Positions 1-7,259 of a stretch of DNA of 23,941 nt are shown here, one piece after another. This stretch comes from SZUA-35 sp037969565 (lineage in GTDB: Bacteria; Actinomycetota; Acidimicrobiia; Acidimicrobiales; SZUA-35). The stretch lies in assembly GCA_037969565.1 (NCBI GenBank), contig JBBKXQ010000009.1, positions 1 through 23,941 on the forward strand, read 5' to 3'. The notes beneath the pieces are model-generated. The model saw only the letters and a program-made list of their open reading frames with translations, was not told the DNA's origin and made no database searches. Numbering within the stretch: position 1 is the first letter of the stretch; each line of letters starts with the position of its first letter. Position numbers and translations under genes: made by a program.

Positions 1-933
1 GGCGGCGTGATCGGCGCGAGTTGGACGGCGCTGTTCCTCGCCGCTGGTGCGTCGGTTGCCGTCTTCGACCCGGCCGCCGGCGTCGAGCACGGGGTCCGTC
101 GCTACATCGAGGCTGCTTGGCCGAGCCTCGTCGCAATCGGGCTCGCCGACCATGGCGACCCGGACGCCGTCTCGTTCCACACCGACGCTCGCTCGGCCGT
201 CGAAGGAGCTGAGTTCGTCCAGGAGAGCGTGCCCGAGCGCCTGGCGATCAAGCACGAATTGTTCGCCGAGATCGAACCGATGCTCGGCGCTGACGCGATC
301 GTCGCCTCGTCCGCCTCCGGGCTGACCCTGACCGAGATGCAGGGCGGCTGGAAATCCCCGGATCGTTTCGTACTGGGCCATCCGTTCAACCCGCCGCATC
401 TCATCCCGCTGGTCGAAGTGCTCGGCAACGAGCGAACGGCATCCGGAGTCGTCGACAACGCGCGCACGTTCTACGAATCGGTTGGCAAGGTCGCGATCCT
501 CGTGCAGCGCGAAGTCCCGGGCCACGTCGCCAACCGACTCCAAGCTGCCCTGTGGCGCGAGGCGATCCATCTCGTGATGGAGGGGGTGGCCAGCGTCGAG
601 GACGTCGACACTGCGGTGTGGGCGGGGCCGGGTCTGCGTTGGGCGGCGATGGGCCCGACCACGCTGTTCCACCTCGGCGCCGGCGAGGGTGGTCTCGCGT
701 CGTTCTGCGAGCGTTACGCCGACAGTTTCAACCGGTGGTGGGACGACCTCGGCACACCTCACCTCGATCCGTACTTGGCGGCCCGACTCGTCAGCCAACT
801 CTCGAACTCGTTGGGTGCGATCGACACCGAATCGATCGCGGCCGAGCGTGATGCGCTGATCATCGCCATGTTGCGGGCGACGGCCCCACTCCGGGCGACG
901 GCCCCACTCCGGACGGCCGGGGCCGACCGTTGA
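1..933 (+). CDS. 3-hydroxyacyl-CoA / L-carnitine dehydrogenase-like protein, 5' partial
   Basis: This is an NAD-dependent dehydrogenase of the 3-hydroxyacyl-CoA dehydrogenase / lambda-crystallin / L-carnitine dehydrogenase group, expected to oxidise a beta-hydroxy acid or its CoA ester in the cytoplasm. The frame is open from base 1 and begins inside the dinucleotide-binding loop (GGVIGASW), so about ten N-terminal residues lie outside the window. Visible family motifs are QESVPERL, the ASSASGL stretch, the GHPFNPPHLIPLVEV block and the NRLQAALWREA helix. The stop overlaps the TTG start of the TetR gene by 4 bp (TTGA), indicating co-transcription and coupling. An 18-bp tandem duplication near the 3' end repeats RATAPL. 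The protein is closely similar to the product at 9841-10791. Family assignment is firm. Choice between hydroxyacyl-CoA and carnitine-type substrates is open. Confidence 0.88.
   Translation, partial: GGVIGASWTALFLAAGASVAVFDPAAGVEHGVRRYIEAAWPSLVAIGLADHGDPDAVSFHTDARSAVEGAEFVQESVPERLAIKHELFAEIEPMLGADAIVASSASGLTLTEMQGGWKSPDRFVLGHPFNPPHLIPLVEVLGNERTASGVVDNARTFYESVGKVAILVQREVPGHVANRLQAALWREAIHLVMEGVASVEDVDTAVWAGPGLRWAAMGPTTLFHLGAGEGGLASFCERYADSFNRWWDDLGTPHLDPYLAARLVSQLSNSLGAIDTESIAAERDALIIAMLRATAPLRATAPLRTAGADR
874..909 (+). repeat. 18-bp perfect tandem duplication inside the dehydrogenase 3' end
   Basis: Bases 874-891 and 892-909 are identical 18-mers, read directly from the sequence. The duplication keeps frame and adds six residues (RATAPL) to the C-terminal tail, outside the conserved dehydrogenase core. 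It looks like a recent slippage event. Confidence 0.9.
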
Positions 934-1526
934 CTGTCGAGCCGATCGGTGCACAGGACGAACGAGCGACGCGCGGGGAGAAGGAGAACCGCATCCTCGA
1001 CGCCGTGCTCGCCCTGCTCGCGCGAGATGGCATCGCCGCTGTGAGCATGCGAGCCGTCGCCCGAGAGGCCGACGTCGCGCTGGGCCTCACGAACTACTAC
1101 TTCGACCACAAGACGGCGTTGATCGCTGCGGCCCTCCGACGGCTGGGGGAGGAGGACGCGATGATCGTCGTACCGGACGGGGGGCTGGCTGCCGAGGCCC
1201 GACTCCTGTCGGCATTGCGGCGGATCAGCGATGCCGAGTTCCTCGCAACTGACTACCTCGCGCTCCGGCTGCAGCTCTGGTCACTGGCCAGCGTCGACCC
1301 CATCTACGCTCAGATCAACCGCGACGCCCAGGCCCGTTATCGCACCGGACTCGAGATGCTCATCGCCGAAGCGCTCCCCACCCTCGACAGTGACGAGGTG
1401 CAGCGTCGAGCGGCCGACATCCTCATCATCCAGAACGGCATGTGGCTCACGTCGATTCTCATCTCCGACCCGGATTCTCTTGATCGAAGTGTCGCCAGAT
1501 GCGAGGAGATCGCTCTCGCTCCGTGA
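930..1526 (+). CDS. TetR/AcrR family transcriptional regulator
   Basis: A 198-residue repressor of the TetR family. The N-terminal helix-turn-helix lies at about residues 20-70 (ILDAVLALLARDG, then MRAVAREADVALGLTNYYF, then HKTAL), with the typical LTNYYF recognition-helix end. The remaining helical ligand-binding domain resembles BetI-type C-terminal domains. The start is TTG at 930, overlapping the upstream stop by 4 bp. No ATG precedes the HTH, and the first in-frame ATG would remove part of it, so TTG is chosen. It probably controls its own unit, the upstream dehydrogenase and perhaps the acyl-CoA synthetase 145 bp downstream, in response to an acyl-CoA or related ligand (inference). Confidence 0.88.
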   Translation: MTVEPIGAQDERATRGEKENRILDAVLALLARDGIAAVSMRAVAREADVALGLTNYYFDHKTALIAAALRRLGEEDAMIVVPDGGLAAEARLLSALRRISDAEFLATDYLALRLQLWSLASVDPIYAQINRDAQARYRTGLEMLIAEALPTLDSDEVQRRAADILIIQNGMWLTSILISDPDSLDRSVARCEEIALAP

Positions 1527-1671
1527 GGTCAGCGCGGCGCCACGATCGCAAGACCAGCGGCGGGGGTTGAGTCGCTCGTTGCCGGCGTCGGTGGCTCGGT
1601 TCGCAGCGCCACACCGAAACCCATCAGTTATCCGAGCACCGGTCCAAAGGAAGATGTAGAAAAGGCTTCAC

Positions 1672-3306
1672 ATGTCAACATCAGCAGCAGCATCATCCGA
1701 TTACGTCGCCGATCCTGAACAGATCGCCTCGATGACCTCATCACGTCCAGCTGGTCACGGTTCGGTCCGGGCCTACGACTGGATCGCCCATCACACCAGC
1801 CACCGCCCCAACAACGAGGCAGTTCGTGACCTCGGTAGCGGACGCAGCTTCAGCTACGCCGAGCTCGACCGTCGTGTCGACGCGATGGCGGCGTACCTGG
1901 CATCGATCGGGGTCGGGCGAGGTGACCGTGTTGCTGTGTTGGCCCACAACGGGGTCGAGTTCTTCGACGTGCAGTTCGCCTGCGCTCGCCGCGGCGCGAT
2001 CTGTGTGCTGTTGAACTGGCGGTTGACGGTCACTGAACTGGAATACATCCTGAACGACAGCTCGCCAAGCCTGTTGGTGCACGACGTCTCGTTCGCTGAG
2101 GCGGCCGAGGAGCTACAACGACGCTGTTCGATCGGCGAGTTGCTTGCGATCGACGGCGGCACCCCTGCCAGCCCTTACGAGCAGGCGATCACGCGGTTCG
2201 ACGGCGAGGACGGTGGACGGGTCGATCTCACCCACGACGACCTGATCACAATCATGTACACGTCGGGTACGACGGGTTTGCCCAAGGGGGCGATGATCAC
2301 ACACGGCATGAACTTCTGGAATGCCGTGAACCTCGGTATTCCGGCCGGGCTCGGACTCGACACCGTCCACCTCAACGTGTTGCCGCTCTTCCACACCGGC
2401 GGATTGAACTGCTACAGCAATCCGGTCCTGCATGCCGGCGGCACGGTGGTGATCCTGAAGGCCTTCGATCCCGGTGAAACGTTGAGCGTGCTGGGCGATC
2501 CGGCACAGGGCATCACCCATTTCTTCGCCGTGCCCGCGCCGTACCAATTCATGATGCAACACCCCGACTTCGCAGACACCGATCTGGCGCGTCTACGGGT
2601 TGCCGGAGTGGGAGGTGCGCCGTGCGCCCTGACGATCATGGAGAAGTGGTTCGAACGCGGTGTGCCGCTGGTGCAGGGGTTCGGGATGACTGAAACCAGT
2701 CCGGCCTGCATCTTCCTCGATCCGGGTGACGCCCTGCGCAAGATCGGATCCACCGGCAAGGTCCTGCTCCACACCGAAGCCCGGATCGTCAACGACGACG
2801 GCGGCGACTGCGGCCCCGACGAGATCGGTGAGTTGTGGGTCGCCGGACCGAATATCACCCCCGGCTACTGGAACCGGCCCGATGCAACGGTCGCTGCGTT
2901 CCAGGGACGCTGGCTCAAGACCGGCGATGCGGCCCGGATGGACGACGAGGGTTTCATGTACATCGTCGACCGCTGGAAGGACATGTACATCTCGGGTGGC
3001 GAGAACGTCTACCCGGCCGAGATCGAGAACGTGCTCTATCAGCTTCCCGAGGTGGCCGAGGCCGCGATCATCGGGGTGCCCAACGACAAGTGGGGCGAGG
3101 TCGGACTGGCCGTCATCGCGCTCAAGCCAGGCACCACACTCGACCGGGCCACCGTGGTCCAACACTGCGTCACCCGGCTGGCCAAGTTCAAGATCCCCAA
3201 CGACATCGCCATCGTCGAGGCGCTCCCACGCAACGCCACCGGCAAAGTGCTCAAACGCGAACTGCGAACCCAGTTCGTCGACGACAACGCCCCGAAGATC
3301 TCCTGA
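1672..3306 (+). CDS. acyl-CoA synthetase (AMP-forming, class I adenylate-forming enzyme)
   Basis: A 544-residue cytoplasmic ligase that activates a carboxylic acid with ATP and joins it to coenzyme A. Visible are the P-loop YTSGTTGLPKG at residues 196-206, the GFGMTETSP motif of the adenylation domain, KTGDAARMDDEGF, and the hinge DRWKDMYISGGENVYPAEIE. The C-terminal RNATGKVLKREL has the catalytic lysine at about residue 525. Length is normal for medium/long-chain or aryl acid ligases. Start ATG 1672 has an AAAAGG ribosome site 6 bp upstream. It lies 145 bp after the TetR gene on the same strand, so it may have its own promoter in 1527-1671, where I found no clear one. Substrate is not predictable from motifs. 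The neighbouring hydroxyacyl-CoA dehydrogenase suggests beta-oxidation-like degradation. Confidence 0.92.
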   Translation: MSTSAAASSDYVADPEQIASMTSSRPAGHGSVRAYDWIAHHTSHRPNNEAVRDLGSGRSFSYAELDRRVDAMAAYLASIGVGRGDRVAVLAHNGVEFFDVQFACARRGAICVLLNWRLTVTELEYILNDSSPSLLVHDVSFAEAAEELQRRCSIGELLAIDGGTPASPYEQAITRFDGEDGGRVDLTHDDLITIMYTSGTTGLPKGAMITHGMNFWNAVNLGIPAGLGLDTVHLNVLPLFHTGGLNCYSNPVLHAGGTVVILKAFDPGETLSVLGDPAQGITHFFAVPAPYQFMMQHPDFADTDLARLRVAGVGGAPCALTIMEKWFERGVPLVQGFGMTETSPACIFLDPGDALRKIGSTGKVLLHTEARIVNDDGGDCGPDEIGELWVAGPNITPGYWNRPDATVAAFQGRWLKTGDAARMDDEGFMYIVDRWKDMYISGGENVYPAEIENVLYQLPEVAEAAIIGVPNDKWGEVGLAVIALKPGTTLDRATVVQHCVTRLAKFKIPNDIAIVEALPRNATGKVLKRELRTQFVDDNAPKIS

Positions 3307-3359
3307 CCTGCGGATCTCGTGTCCGACGGGGCTGATCAACTCATCACAACCGATGGCTG

Positions 3360-3436
3360 CTGGTCGACTCAGCGATTGCTCCGAGTCGACTTCAGAATCG
3401 ACCAGATCCGACAATGACGCTGCGGCAGATCTGGTC
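3360..3436. repeat. three interlocking inverted repeats (mutually exclusive hairpins)
   Basis: Hairpin A pairs GTCGACTC (3363-3370) with GAGTCGAC (3383-3390). Hairpin B pairs CTGGTCGA (3360-3367) with TCGACCAG (3398-3405). Hairpin C pairs GACCAGATC (3400-3408) with GATCTGGTC (3428-3436). All arms match perfectly. A and C can form together, while B uses an arm of each and excludes both. The cluster begins 54 bp after the acyl-CoA synthetase stop. No T-run follows, so classical intrinsic termination is not shown. Confidence 0.7.
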
Positions 3437-3654
3437 CGATGTCGCGCCAGTCAGTTGTTGCGGTGGTCGGTGTCGAGGCCTTCGTTGCGGTGGCGTTGCC
3501 AGTGGCAGGGGGCGCAGCGGACTTCGAGTTCGTAAATCACGACCCCTATCTTCGCTGTTTCTGCCCGCCGTTGATGTTGTGGGCGAGCTCCGCTCGGTCC
3601 AGCGTATTGATGGGGTGTGACGGTCTACGAACACGCAAATGTGCCACGGAGCGT

Positions 3655-3684
3655 GGTGTACACGCGCCCGGGGACGCGTACACC
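3655..3684 (-). terminator. GC-rich hairpin, candidate terminator of the nine-gene operon
   Basis: A 10-bp stem pairs GGTGTA-CGCG (3655-3666, with a 2-nt bulge) and CGCGTACACC (3675-3684) around an 8-nt loop (CCCGGGGA). It lies about 40 bp beyond the glutamine-synthetase-like stop codon in the direction of transcription. A second small hairpin, CCACG-GAG-CGTGG, abuts it at 3644-3656. There is no U-tract, as is common for actinobacterial terminators, so this is a structural guess. Confidence 0.4.
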
Positions 3685-3721
3685 CCACCCGCGGTGACAA
3701 TCCATGGGATGCCCGACGACG

Positions 3722-5044
3722 TCAGTGGTACGGGAGATAGTGGGCAGTCTCGAAGGCGGTCAGCTCATCGCTCAGAATGGAGTGGCCCGCCTCTTCGAAA
3801 CGCTCGGCTTCGCGCCGCTTGTTGGCGATGAAGTTGGCGATGACACCCGAGCCGATGGCTTCGCAGAGCGCGGTGTCGGCTTCGAGATGATCGAGCGCAC
3901 CCGTGAGCGAATCTGCGCTGCGGGCACAGTCTCCCCCGTCCTCGAAGCCGACGCCGATGAAGGCAGGCGGCGGTTCCAGCTTCCCGACAACGCCGAGTCG
4001 GGCGGCTTCGAGCACAGCGGCCACGCCCAGATGCACGTTCATGGCGCCATCACCGAGCCGGCTCTCGATGCGCATCGCCGACCCGCCATGGGAGGGAATC
4101 CGATTCGTCACGTTGCGATGGTCGACCCCCCAGTTCGCCCAACAGCCGGCTAGCGCTCCCGGCTGCAGCCGTCGATAGGCGTTGACCGTGGGGGCCGCGA
4201 GGGCTGTGATCGCCTGATGATGCTCGACCAGCCCGGCGACACAGTGTCGAGCAAGGCCACTCATCCCGTACTCGCCGGTTGGGTCAGCCAGTGCGGGCCT
4301 GTCGGTCTCGTCGAGGAAGCTGAAGTTGACGTGGAGTCCCGAACCCGAGACGGACGGAAAGGGCTTGCCGAGGAACGTGAAGTCGAGCCCCCGGGCGATG
4401 GCGAGCTCGCGGACCATCACCCGGAAGATGAAGATGTCGTCGACGGCGCGGAGGGCGTCGTCGTATTCGAGCGTGAGCTCGAACTGTGACTCATCGAATT
4501 CGACGTTGGCCGATTCGATACTGAACCCGCAGCGATCGGCAGTGCGCATGACGTCGTGGAGAAATCCGGAAGGGTCACCGAGCGAACCGGTTCCGTAGAC
4601 CATGGATCGCGGGTTGGCGTAGCGAACCCAGCGGCCGTCGCTGTCTTGCTGGAGTAGGTATCCCTCGAGTTCGATTCCGATCTTCGCCCGCAGGCCCAGA
4701 TCCTGCCAGGCGGCCAACGACCGTTCCAGCGCCACTCGACTGGATGCCTCGTAGGGCTGGTCGTGGAGGGTCAGATGCGCCACCCCGATACCGGTGCGGT
4801 CGTCCTCCCAGGAGGGACGAATCGTTTCGATGTCGATGTGGCCGTGAATGTCCTTGAGCCCTTCGGTGAGGTAGGCGTGGGGGGCGTCGATGAGGTCACG
4901 GTCATACGACATGCCGAACGTCGAGACACAGAAAGCCGAACCCCGATCGGCGAGGCGAGCGGGAACGTATTTGCCACGGGCCAGCCCCAAATGGTCAGGC
5001 CAGAGCATCCGGATGCGGGCGTAGTCGGCGAAGTGGTTGCTCAT
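3722..5044 (-). CDS. glutamine synthetase family protein (gamma-glutamyl amine/amide ligase-like)
   Basis: A 440-residue protein of the glutamine synthetase catalytic family, which makes gamma-glutamyl phosphate with ATP and transfers it to ammonia or an amine. Metal/substrate motifs seen are E125-L-E127, a second acidic cluster E182-FDESQFE189, the histidine loop SGSGLH238VN, the WANWGVDHRNVTNR315IP block and R325-IE-SR329. The adenylylation-loop motif NLYDLP of classic GlnA is absent and the length is short. This fits amine ligases such as the PuuA, IpuC or GlnA3/GlnA4 types rather than the housekeeping enzyme. ATG 5044 overlaps the NicX-like stop by 4 bp (ATGA). It is the last gene of the nine-gene operon. 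It could glutamylate an amine released in the pathway or assimilate ammonia; the substrate is unknown. Confidence 0.85.
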   Translation of the reverse strand: MSNHFADYARIRMLWPDHLGLARGKYVPARLADRGSAFCVSTFGMSYDRDLIDAPHAYLTEGLKDIHGHIDIETIRPSWEDDRTGIGVAHLTLHDQPYEASSRVALERSLAAWQDLGLRAKIGIELEGYLLQQDSDGRWVRYANPRSMVYGTGSLGDPSGFLHDVMRTADRCGFSIESANVEFDESQFELTLEYDDALRAVDDIFIFRVMVRELAIARGLDFTFLGKPFPSVSGSGLHVNFSFLDETDRPALADPTGEYGMSGLARHCVAGLVEHHQAITALAAPTVNAYRRLQPGALAGCWANWGVDHRNVTNRIPSHGGSAMRIESRLGDGAMNVHLGVAAVLEAARLGVVGKLEPPPAFIGVGFEDGGDCARSADSLTGALDHLEADTALCEAIGSGVIANFIANKRREAERFEEAGHSILSDELTAFETAHYLPYH

Positions 5045-6087
5045 ATGAGATCCGCCCGAAGCTGTCCAGCGGTGACGACGGCATCACCGTCGAGCTCGAC
5101 CGTGCAATGGCGCATCGGGAGATCGAAGTGGCCGCGGCAGAAACGGTTGGCGACTTCGTTGGCACCAGTGGAATAGACGACGTTGCCGGCGAAGGCACGA
5201 AGCTCGGTGCCGTTGACCGCCGACTTGTCCCACATGGCCAGGGCTTCCCATCGCGCCGCCGGGTTCATGCCCCAACCCACATGGCTGACCGCGTAGGCAT
5301 CCGCTTCGTCGAATGCCGCCAGATAAGACCGCATCAACTCAGCATCGTGGCCGTCGCCGGCAATCTCGGTGACGTAGTCGTTCTCGACCGTCAACGTGAT
5401 CGGATCACGGATGTACTCGCTGAAGGTGAGGTTGATGTCGCCCGTGGCGAGTACGACCGTGCCGTTCACCGTGTTGGCCGCGGGGAACGCCAACACGAGG
5501 CCGCCTGGCCAGTGAGCGATCGAGCCCGGTTCGGTGCACCAGCCGTACGATCCGGCTCGGAAGGCGCCCTCCAGGTCGATGGTCAGATCGGTTCCTGCGG
5601 CCGAGCTGATCGTCATGGTCTTGGCTGCTTCGAGCATCGCAACGCCCCGTTCGACCTTGTCCTTGAAGGCTGGATCGTGGGGCCACCGTTCGGCGTTCTG
5701 GGGGTGTTCTGCCGAGATCATCAGCACCCGTGCCCCGCCGTCGAGGATCGCTCCGAGTTCAGGCGCGTGCAACAACCCCTCGGCGGTGCAGTCGACGACG
5801 AAGTCGGCCGACGCGAGAGCGGCGATGGCCGAACGATGACCGGCGATCGCTTGTGAGGCACCGGTGGACCGGATCGGCAACGGGCCGGGGTTCGGCGGGG
5901 TCGGCATTCGAAGGTCGGCAACAGCGGCACCGAGCATCTCGAGCGCCATGCGGGCGGACTTCACGATGATCGGACTACTCGATGCTTCGTAGAGCAAGAC
6001 GGCCGTCTCGCCCGGTGTCAAAGCGCAGGCGCGGAACTGTTCGGCATAACGATTGACCCAGCGCCACTGCGCCTCCTCGGTGCTCAC
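5041..6087 (-). CDS. NicX-like (2,5-dihydroxypyridine 5,6-dioxygenase family / M29-like) protein
   Basis: A 348-residue protein resembling NicX, the Fe(II) extradiol-type enzyme that opens 2,5-dihydroxypyridine in nicotinate breakdown, a family related to M29 aminopeptidases. Family-like segments run through the protein: ADFVVDCTAEGLLH near 94-107, the AAGTDLTIDL segment, GWCTEPGSIAHWPGG, then SH269VGWGMNPAARWEAL. The metal-site pattern RGH320FD322LPMRHC follows, and the C-terminal VELDGDAVVTAG. The His plus H-x-D pattern corresponds, as I recall it, to the iron ligands of NicX, favouring a dioxygenase over a peptidase. The start is GTG 6087, overlapping the acyl-CoA-dehydrogenase stop by 4 bp (GTGA). 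Substrate is probably a hydroxylated nitrogen ring or related compound (inference). Confidence 0.82.
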   Translation of the reverse strand: MSTEEAQWRWVNRYAEQFRACALTPGETAVLLYEASSSPIIVKSARMALEMLGAAVADLRMPTPPNPGPLPIRSTGASQAIAGHRSAIAALASADFVVDCTAEGLLHAPELGAILDGGARVLMISAEHPQNAERWPHDPAFKDKVERGVAMLEAAKTMTISSAAGTDLTIDLEGAFRAGSYGWCTEPGSIAHWPGGLVLAFPAANTVNGTVVLATGDINLTFSEYIRDPITLTVENDYVTEIAGDGHDAELMRSYLAAFDEADAYAVSHVGWGMNPAARWEALAMWDKSAVNGTELRAFAGNVVYSTGANEVANRFCRGHFDLPMRHCTVELDGDAVVTAGQLRADLI

Positions 6088-7259
6088 TGCTCTCCTTCGA
6101 TGGGCTCGAACAGCCCATAGCGGCCAAGGCGGAGCAAACAGACTTCAACGCTCCACGGCAGCATGGTGGCACCGCAGCGGGCGTCGCGGAAGGATCGCTC
6201 GATGTAGCTCGGTCGAAGCATCGATCGGCCACCGCAGATCCGGATGGCGGTCGACGCCATCTCGGGAGCGCCTTCCATCGTGGTGTAGAGCGACGTCCAC
6301 GCCCGCTTGATCTGCTCCGGAGAGGGGTCGATCGTCACCTCTCCGAGAACGCGATAGCAGAGAGCCTGGGCCTGCTCGTAGCGGATGTTCATGTCCGCCC
6401 AGCCCTGTTGTTTGATGGCATGGTCCCGTCGACCGCTGTCCTTGAGGTAGTCCTCGGTGTAGTCGAGGATGCCACGCATCATCCCGAGATAGGAGAACGA
6501 CAGGGTCATGTAGAAGTAGGGGAAACGGTCGGCGCACTGGTTGAAGACACCGGGGGGAAGCCACTCGTGCTCGGTCGGTACGAAGACCTCCTCCATCACC
6601 AGATTGCGAGAGTCGGTGCCCCGCATGCCGAGTGGATCCCAGCCACCGACGATCGACACGCCCTCACCACCGTGGGGCACACCGAGAAGACGCAGCCGCT
6701 CGTCGCCTTCGACCTGACAGAGGACATTGTGATAGTCGCAGGCGCCGGCCAGCGAAGCGAAGATCTTCTTGCCGGTGACGAGGTAGCCGCCGTCGACCGG
6801 TTTCGCCCTCGTGGCATAGCCGACAGTGGCTCCCGCCTGGAGTCCCTCGGAGAAAGGCTGGCTGTGGATGTGGTTCTCTTCGACGACGCCCCTCCAGAGC
6901 AGCTCCCGTCGGGATTCGAGTAGGGACTGCTCATCACCTTCGAGACCGAGCCGGTCGGACACCTCGCCCACCAAGAGAGTGGTGGCGACGTGCATGTTGA
7001 ACGTGAGGCCGGTGGTGGCGCAATGTCGGCCGAGTTCTTCCGAGGTGAGGGCATAGGCAACGAAGTCACCACCGAGTCCGCCGGCGCTCTCGGGGATGGT
7101 GATGCCCAACAGTCCCGCTGCCTTCAGGTCCTCCCAGTTCTCGTACGGGAAGGACGCCTCGCGATCGAAGCGATCGGCCCGCTTCGCGAAGAGGGTCCCG
7201 AGTTCGGCCATCTTGTCGATGATCGTTTGGCGTTCGGGGGTGTGGAGTGGGCTGTTCAT
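6084..7259 (-). CDS. acyl-CoA dehydrogenase family flavoprotein
   Basis: A 391-residue FAD enzyme with the acyl-CoA dehydrogenase fold. The N-terminal helical part contains LKAAGLLGITIPESAGGLGGD. The middle part contains VTGKKIFASLAGACDYHNV and GWDPLGMRGTDSRN, and the C-terminal helical part ends near YIERSFRDARCG. The usual C-terminal signature with the catalytic Glu (EGTSE-like) is not seen; the region reads ATMLPWSVEV instead. The enzyme may therefore be a divergent dehydrogenase or a flavin monooxygenase of this superfamily. ATG 7259 overlaps the alpha/beta hydrolase stop by 4 bp, which is why this start was taken over a longer upstream reading that runs out of frame through that gene. 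Its stop overlaps the NicX-like start. It could hydroxylate or desaturate a pathway intermediate. Confidence 0.88.
   Translation of the reverse strand: MNSPLHTPERQTIIDKMAELGTLFAKRADRFDREASFPYENWEDLKAAGLLGITIPESAGGLGGDFVAYALTSEELGRHCATTGLTFNMHVATTLLVGEVSDRLGLEGDEQSLLESRRELLWRGVVEENHIHSQPFSEGLQAGATVGYATRAKPVDGGYLVTGKKIFASLAGACDYHNVLCQVEGDERLRLLGVPHGGEGVSIVGGWDPLGMRGTDSRNLVMEEVFVPTEHEWLPPGVFNQCADRFPYFYMTLSFSYLGMMRGILDYTEDYLKDSGRRDHAIKQQGWADMNIRYEQAQALCYRVLGEVTIDPSPEQIKRAWTSLYTTMEGAPEMASTAIRICGGRSMLRPSYIERSFRDARCGATMLPWSVEVCLLRLGRYGLFEPIEGEQ

Larger units (their letters stand above)
3307..3721. other. gene-free convergent intergenic region with inverted repeats and possible HNH remnant
   Basis: This 415-bp stretch separates the plus-strand acyl-CoA synthetase from the 3' end of the minus-strand nine-gene operon. 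It holds three interlocking inverted repeats at 3360-3436 and two hairpins at 3644-3684. In between are short minus-strand reading fragments: one with CAPCHWQRHRNEG, and one in another frame with NTLDRAELAHNINGG. These look like decayed pieces of a small zinc-binding HNH-type protein. No intact gene with a plausible start and ribosome site was found. Its likely role is transcription termination from both sides. Confidence 0.6.

Noticed and set aside
1527..1671. Promoter before the acyl-CoA synthetase
   Set aside because: No -35/-10 pair with acceptable spacing was found; only the ribosome site at 1660-1665 is clear.
2593..3414. Long minus-strand open frame (273 codons) opposite the acyl-CoA synthetase
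   Set aside because: It is antisense to an unmistakable ligase, has low-complexity Val/Asp/Gly-rich content typical of high-GC shadows, and no family motif.
5107..5856. Plus-strand open frame of 249 codons opposite the NicX-like gene
   Set aside because: Antisense shadow of a well-supported gene whose ends match both operon neighbours by 4-bp overlaps.
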